Shown here: positions 4,086 to 9,772 of the stretch, piece by piece
Layout of the letters: each line of letters starts with the position of its first letter
Position numbering within the stretch: position 1 is the stretch's first letter
Assembly (NCBI GenBank): GCA_919903585.1
Contig: CAKKST010000286.1
Span: 1 to 9,772, forward strand
DNA: 9,772 bases
Source: Nitrospiria bacterium
Lineage (GTDB): Bacteria > Nitrospirota > CAKKRA01 > 9FT-COMBO-42-15
Direction of reading: 5' to 3'
Program-made: the position numbers and the translations under genes
Notes under the pieces: model-generated
Seen by the model: the letters and a program-made list of their open reading frames with translations, nothing else
The model's database searches: none
What the model was told of the DNA's origin: nothing

Positions 4086-5795
4086 ATGTTTGGTGTAAAA
4101 CGGTTTATAAAGAGTCTTTCTATTAGGACTAAGCTATTAGCGGGGCTCTTTGTATTTATATCACCCTTAGCAGGCATCAGCATCTTCCTTATAACATACA
4201 CCCAACAGGGGATATGGGAGATAGTAACAGAGATACTGCTGATAAACCTGATCCTCGGCGCTGCTACAGCCCTTATCCTGTCAAGATTAATACTGACCCC
4301 CATCTCACGGCTTTCTGAAGGTATATATAAGATACATAAGGGCGGCCTTCCGTCTACTGCTACGATAGATAGAGGTTTTATACGGTGCTGGGAAAAACTG
4401 GACTGCAACAGCAAGGAGTGCCCGGTTTATGGCAAGGAGGACCTCCGCTGCTGGACAATAGCAGGGACATACTGCCTCGGCCAGATTCAGGGTGTATATG
4501 CACAGAAGATCGGCGACTGCAGAAAATGTACTGTCTATAAATATAATTCCGGAGATGAAATCGCCCAGCTTGATGACGCCTTTAAGATTACTGTAAGAAA
4601 TCTCTTTGCCTCCATCTCTGACCTTGAAAAGGCAAAAAAGGATGCAGAGGCATACTCGTATGAGCTTGAGCTTTCACATAAGGTTGTAAACGAGCTTCAT
4701 AAGTATACCAATAATATACTCAACAGCCTTTCTACAGGCATAATAGCGCTGGATGAGGAAAAAAAGATAAAGTTCTTTAACAACAACGCAAAGAATATCC
4801 TTGGCATTGATCTAAAAAATGTAATTGGAAAAACCTTTGTGGATGTGGTGCATACGCATCCTGATTGTGTCAGCTTCTTTGAATTTGTAAATAAAAAGAT
4901 GAAGGATTTTGAAAAGAAGGGGCGGCTCCTGGATAATATTGAAAAGGGGTTTATTTTAAATGGCCATGAGATAATTATCGGCCTGAAGATAATGCCGCTT
5001 TATGGCGTCAAATATGCTAAGAGTGTCCCCCTTATCATTGTGTTTGACAATATAAGCGAACAAAAGAGGCTGTATAAGGAGTATGCGCAGTCCAAAAAGA
5101 TGGCAGAGCTCGGCATTGTGGCAGCAAAGATCGCTCACGAGGTGAGGAATCCCCTGCATGTCATAGAGGGAGGACTGCACTATCTTTCAAAGGAGTATGC
5201 AGGTGATGAAAAGATAACTGAAATCATCGAGCTTTTAAAGGATCAGGTAATAAGGCTTGACAAGGTTACAGGCGACCTGCTTGAGGTTGCAAGGCCGATA
5301 AAGGGAAAGATTGAAAAGACTAATCTAAAGAATCTTGTGCTTAAGACGCTGAGGTTTATGAAGGAAGGCTTTATGGAGGCAAATATAGACCTGCAGGTAA
5401 ACCTTGATGAAGGTCTTCCTGAGGTATGGGCATATCCCACAGAGCTTGAAAGGGCATTAGTAAATATCGTCAGAAATTCTATTGACGCATCCCCGCCGGG
5501 CAGCAGGATAAAGGTGATTACAGGCCTTGCAAGTTCAAGAGACAGGGCATGGGTGGAGATCATTGTTGTGGATAATGGAAAGGGGATACAGGATAAGGCA
5601 TCCATCTTTAAACCATTTTATACCACCAAACCAAATGGCACAGGCCTCGGCATGTCCATTGTGCAAAAGATCGTGAACCAGCACAAGGGTGAGATACGCG
5701 TGGAAGACAATCCAGAAGGCGCTGGCACCCTTGTTTCTATCAGACTACCGCTTGAAGGAACGCCAGATTATGCCGAACACAATATTGATCATTGA
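4086..5795 (+). CDS. Membrane sensor histidine kinase with two-CW cysteine segment and PAS domain
   Basis: The 569 residues show, in order: transmembrane helices at about 18-38 and 46-70 with almost no periplasmic loop; a short HAMP-like linker (71-98); a cysteine-rich segment (98-152) with C101-W102, C107, C112, C122-W123, C130, C145 and C148, the pattern of two-CW domains; a coiled coil (175-210); a PAS domain (about 211-325); HisKA with phospho-acceptor H351 (AHEVRNPLH); and HATPase with N-box N464, G1 D496-G498-G500 and TGLG 519-522. All catalytic motifs are intact. The cysteine segment is predicted cytoplasmic, so an internal redox or metal signal is plausible but inferred. The gene overlaps the response regulator by 26 bp, which makes the two partners. 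It resembles NtrB/ZraS/AtoS-type kinases paired with sigma54 activators. Confidence 0.92.
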   Translation: MFGVKRFIKSLSIRTKLLAGLFVFISPLAGISIFLITYTQQGIWEIVTEILLINLILGAATALILSRLILTPISRLSEGIYKIHKGGLPSTATIDRGFIRCWEKLDCNSKECPVYGKEDLRCWTIAGTYCLGQIQGVYAQKIGDCRKCTVYKYNSGDEIAQLDDAFKITVRNLFASISDLEKAKKDAEAYSYELELSHKVVNELHKYTNNILNSLSTGIIALDEEKKIKFFNNNAKNILGIDLKNVIGKTFVDVVHTHPDCVSFFEFVNKKMKDFEKKGRLLDNIEKGFILNGHEIIIGLKIMPLYGVKYAKSVPLIIVFDNISEQKRLYKEYAQSKKMAELGIVAAKIAHEVRNPLHVIEGGLHYLSKEYAGDEKITEIIELLKDQVIRLDKVTGDLLEVARPIKGKIEKTNLKNLVLKTLRFMKEGFMEANIDLQVNLDEGLPEVWAYPTELERALVNIVRNSIDASPPGSRIKVITGLASSRDRAWVEIIVVDNGKGIQDKASIFKPFYTTKPNGTGLGMSIVQKIVNQHKGEIRVEDNPEGAGTLVSIRLPLEGTPDYAEHNIDH

Positions 5796-7104
5796 TGACG
5801 ACAGGGCTATTCTTAAGGTAATGCAGATGAACCTTGAACAGGGAGGTTTTACTGTCTTTACAGCAGACAACGGCAAGGACAGCCTCAGCATCCTGCAGGA
5901 AAAATATATTGATGTGGTGCTCCTTGACCACCAGATGCCGGATACCAGCGGCCTTGAGCTTTTAAAGATTATAAAGGGGAAATACACCGACCTGCCTGTT
6001 ATCATGGTCACAGCCTACGGCACAATTGAAATGGCTGTAGGCGCAATGAAGTCCGGCGCCTTTCATTATCTGACAAAACCAATCAATTATGACGAGATGT
6101 TCCTCCTGTTAAAGAATGCCATGGAGCAGCGGAGGCTGCTGAACAAGGTTGAGATGCTCACACAGGAGGTAATGAAGATATACGGCCTTGAGAATATCAT
6201 TACAAATAATCAGAAGATGAAGGAGGTGCTTGAGACTGCCCTTAATGTGGCCGATACAGAGGCAACAATTTTAATAACAGGGGAGACAGGCACAGGCAAG
6301 GAATTAATAGCAAAGGCCATTCATTATAACAGCAAGCGGTCAAAGGGGCCTTTTATTAAGGTAAACTGCACAGCCCTTTCAGAGACATTACTTGAAAGCG
6401 AGCTATTCGGCCATGAAAAGGGCGCATTCACAGGCGCCTATAAGATGCGCAAAGGCAGGTTTGAGCTTGCTGACAACGGCTCTATATTCTTGGACGAGAT
6501 GGGAGACATCCCTGTGTCTATGCAATTAAAACTTCTGCGGGTCTTGCAAGAGATGGAGTTTGAACGTGTCGGCGGGGGCGAGACACTAAAGGTGGATGTA
6601 AGGGCCATTGCAGCTACAAATAAAGACCTTGAGGATGCAATGAAGAAGGGCGAGTTCCGCGAAGACCTTTATTACCGCATAAATGTAATCACCATAAAGA
6701 TACCGCCCCTGCGGGAGAGGAAGGATGACATCCCGCTTCTGGTTAATTATTTTATTGATAGGTTTAACAAGAAGAATAACAAAAATATCAGGGAGGCATC
6801 GCCTGAACTACTTGACCTCCTGGCTGAATATCACTGGCCGGGAAATATCAGGGAGCTTGAGAATGCCATTGAACGGGCTGTTATTTTAGAGAAGGGTAAT
6901 ATCCTCACACCTGTGCATTTCAGCAGCATTGGGGAGAAAATGACAGGCAGTGAATTAAAGAATGAAAAGGATGAAAAGTCGCTCCTCCTTGAGCTTGAGG
7001 AAAAACATAAAAGCACGCCTGATAAACTGGCGCGCATTGCAGGCGATCTGAAGATAGATCCATCCACGTTGTACAGGAAGAGAAAGAAGTACGGCCTCCT
7101 CTGA
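5770..7104 (+). CDS. NtrC-family sigma54-dependent response regulator
   Basis: The 444-residue protein has a receiver domain (4-118) with acidic pocket D9-D11, phospho-acceptor D53, T81 and K103. A sigma54-interacting AAA+ domain (about 144-375) follows, with Walker A GETGTGKE (171-178), the sigma54-contacting GAFTGA loop (218-223), Walker B IFLDE (239-243) and the REDLYYRINV arginine-finger region. A C-terminal Fis-type helix-turn-helix (about 413-443, KLARIAGDLKIDPSTLYRKR) ends the protein. It remodels sigma54-RNA polymerase at -24/-12 promoters once phosphorylated by the overlapping kinase. I place the start at ATG 5770, inside the kinase gene: it gives a normal receiver N-terminus (MPNTILIIDDD) with AAGGA (5755-5759) upstream. 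A start at 5689 would add 27 residues read out of frame over the kinase gene. Target genes are unknown apart from likely its own operon. Confidence 0.93.
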   Translation: MPNTILIIDDDRAILKVMQMNLEQGGFTVFTADNGKDSLSILQEKYIDVVLLDHQMPDTSGLELLKIIKGKYTDLPVIMVTAYGTIEMAVGAMKSGAFHYLTKPINYDEMFLLLKNAMEQRRLLNKVEMLTQEVMKIYGLENIITNNQKMKEVLETALNVADTEATILITGETGTGKELIAKAIHYNSKRSKGPFIKVNCTALSETLLESELFGHEKGAFTGAYKMRKGRFELADNGSIFLDEMGDIPVSMQLKLLRVLQEMEFERVGGGETLKVDVRAIAATNKDLEDAMKKGEFREDLYYRINVITIKIPPLRERKDDIPLLVNYFIDRFNKKNNKNIREASPELLDLLAEYHWPGNIRELENAIERAVILEKGNILTPVHFSSIGEKMTGSELKNEKDEKSLLLELEEKHKSTPDKLARIAGDLKIDPSTLYRKRKKYGLL

Positions 7105-7131
7105 TTCCTCGCCTGCGAAATACCTGAAAAT

Positions 7132-7165
7132 AAATTGCCCTCCCCTGTTACAGGGAGGGCAATTT
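7132..7165. terminator. Strong hairpin after the regulator gene, probable terminator or repeat
   Basis: A perfect 13-bp stem, AAATTGCCCTCCC (7132-7144) with GGGAGGGCAATTT (7153-7165), closes an 8-nt loop, starting 27 bp after the regulator stop. It is followed by a G-rich run (7166-7176), not T residues, so it is not a textbook intrinsic terminator on the plus strand. Read on the minus strand, it follows a C-rich CACCCC-type stretch, the same layout as 195-230, so it may be a dispersed repeat that also ends transcripts. Confidence 0.55.
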
Positions 7166-7221
7166 GGGGTGGGGGGTGAAGCTTTGAATTTGATAATGAT
7201 ATATTGCAAAACTTATACCAC

Positions 7222-7250
7222 TTGAAGACAGAAACAGGGCTTCATATAAC
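7222..7250 (+). promoter_or_regulatory. Candidate sigma70 promoter of the M1 peptidase gene
   Basis: TTGAAG (7222-7227) is separated by 17 bp from TATAAC (7245-7250), matching four and five of six consensus bases. It would give a leader of about 155 nt containing the hairpin at 7310-7332. A 6-bp inverted repeat, AACAGG (7233-7238) with CCTGTT (7250-7255), overlaps the spacer and -10, a possible operator. Confidence 0.45.
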
Positions 7251-7309
7251 CTGTTGAAAATTAAGATATTTCCTGAACAAGACTGCCTTATGCCAAGTCA
7301 TAATAGCAT

Positions 7310-7343
7310 TGCATTGCACGATGCGCAATGCACGATGCACGAT
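7310..7343 (+). repeat. Hairpin and ATGCACG heptamer repeats in the peptidase leader
   Basis: TGCATTGC (7310-7317) and GCAATGCA (7325-7332) form a perfect 8-bp stem with a 7-nt loop. ATGCACG is repeated in tandem at 7328-7334 and 7335-7341, and the related TTGCACGATGC lies at 7315-7325 with the loop. It sits about 70 bp before the peptidase ATG. It may be a small dispersed repeat or a regulatory RNA hairpin; no function can be assigned. Confidence 0.5.
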
Positions 7344-7411
7344 TATAGTATTGGATTTAAAACAGAAATTAAATGGCGCTCTATTATAGTTTATGTTAAA
7401 TTTGTGTATAT

Positions 7412-9619
7412 ATGATAAAGGCTGTCTTACTTCTTCTAACAATGATCTTAATAGCAGGATGCACAAGCAGGAATGCAATAAAATCTGATAAAGGCACAGA
7501 GGCACAGTCACATTACAAAATAATCCGCCATGACCTGAAGGTTGTGCTCAATCCTGATGAAAATAGCCTTACTGCTGAGGATACGATAACCCTCAATGAC
7601 TCTCTCCATGAGATCAGCTTCATTCTGCATAAGGGGCTTAATCCATCATCATCAACTGCTGACGTGCATATAATCCAAGAGGCTAAAAAACACGAAGGTG
7701 TCCCGGTTGAATCATTTAAGGTAAGGCTTCCTTCTAACACTAAGACCTTTACATTAAGATATAATGGAACCATTAACCACACAATTGAAAATTACGGCAA
7801 AGAAGAGGCGCGTGGACTCAGCCAGAGCGATGGGATAATCTTCAAAGACGGGGTATATCTTGATGCAGCCTCCTTCTGGTATCCTGTTTTCAATGGCGCA
7901 CTAACGAGCTTCAGCCTTCAGGTTGAACTGCCTTCTGAATGGGATGCTGTGAGTCAGGGAGAGCGTCTGCTCCATGTTAAAGATAATAAATTTACCCGTG
8001 TGCAGTGGGAGGAGCCTGCCCCGCAGGAGGAGATATATCTCATAGCAGCACGATTTAACGAGTATACGAAGCAGGCAGGCAGTATAACTGCTATGGCATT
8101 CTTACGCACACCTGATAAAGAGCTTGCAGATAAATATCTTGATGCCACAGAAAGATATATCGCCATGTATGAAGACCTGATCGGCCCATATCCATATAAA
8201 AAATTCGCCCTTGTAGAGAACTTATGGGAGACAGGCTTTGGAATGCCATCATTCACCCTGCTCGGGCCAAAGGTCATCCGCCTGCCCTTTATCATCAATT
8301 CGTCATACCCGCACGAGATACTCCACAACTGGTGGGGAAACAGCGTCTTCCCTGACTACAAAAAAGGAAACTGGACAGAAGGACTGACAGCCTATCTATC
8401 TGATTATCTCATCAAAGAGCAGCAGAACAGCGGGGCAGAGTATCGTATGGAGGCCTTACAGAAATATGCAGACTATGTATCTTTCAGTCATGATTTTCCG
8501 CTCACTGAATTCCGAATGAGGCACAGCGCCCCTTCTGAGGCAATAGGGTACGGCAAATCACTCATGTTCTTTCATATGCTCCGTATGGAGCTGGGCGACA
8601 AGGTTTTTATAAATGGGCTCAGGGACTTTTACAATAACAATAAATTCAGGCTTGCCTCTTTCAATAATATGAAAGACAGCTTTGAAAGTGTTTCAGGAAG
8701 GGATTTGAGTGTTAGCTTTAAACAATGGATAACAAGGGCAGGCGCGCCGGAGATAAGACTGAAAGATGTTAAGGCACAGAAGGAGAAAGAAGGCTATCTG
8801 CTGACAGCAATTATTGAGCAGGCACAGTCAGGTCCTGCATATCATCTGCAGATACCTGTTGCAATAACCATGCAGGGCATGGATGATGCATACCAAACTA
8901 TTTTACAAATGGATAAAAAGAGGTTTGCGCTTAAACTTCATCTGCCTTCAATGCCATTGAGGATTGATATTGACCCTGAGTTTGACATCTTCCGCAGGCT
9001 TGACAGAAGGGAGCTTCCACCTGCCTTTTCGCAGGCGCTTGGGGCAAAGAAGATACTCTTTATTTTGCCCTCCTCTGCAAACCATACGATGCTGCAGGCA
9101 TACAATGGATTTGCGAAAACCCTGAAAGGCTCAGGCCATGATGCAGTTGAAATAAAACTGGACAGGGAATTTAAAAAGATTCCCTCAGATTATCCAGTTA
9201 TTCTCCTCGGATGGGAGAATCGTTTTCTTAATGAGATGATTTCGTCGCTTTCTGAGTTAAATGTGAGTATTAATGAAAAGAATATAAAAATTGTGAAAGA
9301 GGAGATTCTCCGTGAGGGACATTCTGTGATGCTTACTGCAAGGAATCCTGAGAATAAAGATTTGCCATTGACACTTATTGCCTCAGATTCAGTTGCTGCG
9401 CTGCCAGGCCTTGCCAAAAAACTCCCGTATTACCATAAATACAGCTATCTCGGCTTTAAAGGAGATGAGCCTGTGAATGTTGCAAAGGGCAGATGGCCTG
9501 TCCAGAATTCGCCAATGGCAGCATTCATAGCAGATGAAGATGGCAGGACTACAAAGGTTGATATGGGGAGGATTAAAAAAAGGCAGCCCCTCGCAGAGGC
9601 AGAGGCGGCGGCAAGGTAG
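7412..9619 (+). CDS. Lipoprotein M1-family zinc metallopeptidase
   Basis: The 735-residue protein begins with a lipoprotein signal peptide: a hydrophobic helix, then IAGC with lipidation at C17. This predicts a membrane-anchored enzyme facing the periplasm or outside. An N-terminal beta domain (about 35-225) precedes an M1 catalytic domain with zinc motif HEILH (H301, E302, H305), third ligand E323 (WTEGL, 18 residues after H305) and likely catalytic Tyr380. VEN (268-270) lies where the GAMEN exopeptidase motif is expected; E269 is kept but the glycine and methionine are not. A beta-rich segment (about 445-530) and an unassigned alpha/beta-looking region (545-720) complete it, in place of the large helical C-domain of PepN. 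The ATG has no visible Shine-Dalgarno site, but an in-frame stop at 7397-7399 excludes longer versions. Aminopeptidase activity is likely; substrates unknown. Confidence 0.88.
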   Translation: MIKAVLLLLTMILIAGCTSRNAIKSDKGTEAQSHYKIIRHDLKVVLNPDENSLTAEDTITLNDSLHEISFILHKGLNPSSSTADVHIIQEAKKHEGVPVESFKVRLPSNTKTFTLRYNGTINHTIENYGKEEARGLSQSDGIIFKDGVYLDAASFWYPVFNGALTSFSLQVELPSEWDAVSQGERLLHVKDNKFTRVQWEEPAPQEEIYLIAARFNEYTKQAGSITAMAFLRTPDKELADKYLDATERYIAMYEDLIGPYPYKKFALVENLWETGFGMPSFTLLGPKVIRLPFIINSSYPHEILHNWWGNSVFPDYKKGNWTEGLTAYLSDYLIKEQQNSGAEYRMEALQKYADYVSFSHDFPLTEFRMRHSAPSEAIGYGKSLMFFHMLRMELGDKVFINGLRDFYNNNKFRLASFNNMKDSFESVSGRDLSVSFKQWITRAGAPEIRLKDVKAQKEKEGYLLTAIIEQAQSGPAYHLQIPVAITMQGMDDAYQTILQMDKKRFALKLHLPSMPLRIDIDPEFDIFRRLDRRELPPAFSQALGAKKILFILPSSANHTMLQAYNGFAKTLKGSGHDAVEIKLDREFKKIPSDYPVILLGWENRFLNEMISSLSELNVSINEKNIKIVKEEILREGHSVMLTARNPENKDLPLTLIASDSVAALPGLAKKLPYYHKYSYLGFKGDEPVNVAKGRWPVQNSPMAAFIADEDGRTTKVDMGRIKKRQPLAEAEAAAR

Positions 9620-9642
9620 CTGCAAGGGCACATCGCTGCTAT

Positions 9643-9772
9643 TTATGTGCTATTGATATACAAGCCTGAGGCCTCTTCATATACCATACAACAGTTTCTC
9701 CCTGCCTCCTTTGCCATGTATAGCGCCTCATCAGCAGATTTGATAAGCCTGTCCCTGTTCCCGCCATGATTG
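9643..9772 (-). CDS. GGDEF-domain protein (diguanylate cyclase), C-terminal fragment
   Basis: The last 42 codons of a minus-strand gene end in TAA at 9643-9645; the rest lies beyond the right edge. The sequence LIKSADEALYMAKEAGRN is the characteristic end of GGDEF domains, which make cyclic di-GMP from two GTP. The signature GG(D/E)EF loop itself is outside the window, so activity and the other domains cannot be judged. It converges on the M1 peptidase gene with only 23 bp between the stops and no obvious terminator hairpin in the gap. Confidence 0.85.
   Translation of the reverse strand, partial: NHGGNRDRLIKSADEALYMAKEAGRNCCMVYEEASGLYINST

Larger units (their letters stand above)
7105..7411. 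other. Intergenic region between regulator and peptidase genes
   Basis: This 307-bp gap holds the hairpin at 7132-7165 with a G-rich tail, a promoter candidate (7222-7250) and a repeat/hairpin leader (7310-7343). No gene is evident. The 27 bp before the ATG at 7412 contain no Shine-Dalgarno-like sequence. Confidence 0.6.

Noticed and set aside
5689..5769. Longer start for the response regulator
   Set aside because: The 27 extra residues lie over the kinase C-terminus in another frame and do not resemble a receiver N-terminus; ATG 5770 gives a normal one.
7166..7185. Second sigma54 promoter before the peptidase gene
   Set aside because: The G-rich tail has no GG-N10-GC pair with a TTGC box in register.
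7954..8328. Minus-strand open frame inside the peptidase gene
   Set aside because: It is the antisense shadow of the conserved M1 catalytic domain and shows no own features.
1..9772. CRISPR array, tRNA, rRNA or integrase
   Set aside because: No regularly spaced repeats, no tRNA- or rRNA-like sequence and no recombinase or transposase gene could be recognised by eye.

Overview
The window reads as chromosomal, moderately AT-rich bacterial DNA. The gene set is a two-CW-type sensor kinase with an NtrC-family regulator, a stand-alone ORF6N gene, a B12-binding radical SAM protein, a type II toxin-antitoxin pair, a lipoprotein M1 metallopeptidase and a GGDEF protein. Together with heavy AGG (Arg) and ATA (Ile) usage and dispersed palindromic repeats between genes, this suggests an uncultured Nitrospirota- or Desulfobacterota-like (former Deltaproteobacteria) lineage. 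That placement is inference from gene types and style, not from any marker gene.

Layout. Positions 1-1485 form an accessory, repeat-rich patch. An ORF6N gene (minus strand) lies between two ~59-bp direct repeats, each carrying a strong sigma70-type promoter. Next to one repeat is a short tandem motif resembling an insertion-sequence end. Then come an orphan YgiT-type zinc-finger antitoxin gene and an 80-bp palindromic element. Positions 1486-3768 (minus) look like one operon: Phd/YefM antitoxin, then VapC-like PIN toxin (4-bp overlap), then a B12-binding radical SAM protein 10 bp downstream. Its promoter has an inverted-repeat operator over the -10 region.

Positions 3769-4085 are a dense regulatory region. 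It holds the toxin-antitoxin promoter/operator reading left. Reading right are a sigma70-like promoter, a 30-codon leader ORF containing a T9G9 homopolymer tract and a potential G-quadruplex, and a good -24/-12 (sigma54) promoter just upstream of the kinase. Positions 4086-7104 encode a membrane histidine kinase with a seven-cysteine two-CW segment, overlapping by 26 bp a sigma54-activating response regulator. Because that regulator activates sigma54-RNA polymerase, the -24/-12 site suggests the operon controls itself.

Positions 7105-7411 contain a strong hairpin, a sigma70-like promoter and a repeat/hairpin leader ahead of a lipoprotein M1 metallopeptidase (7412-9619). The right edge holds the C-terminus of a convergent GGDEF (diguanylate cyclase) gene.

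The signal I consider most interesting is the kinase leader (3940-4085), where two promoter types, a slippage-prone G-rich tract and a possible leader peptide are stacked within about 150 bp. All assignments come from reading the sequence by eye; no database search was run.
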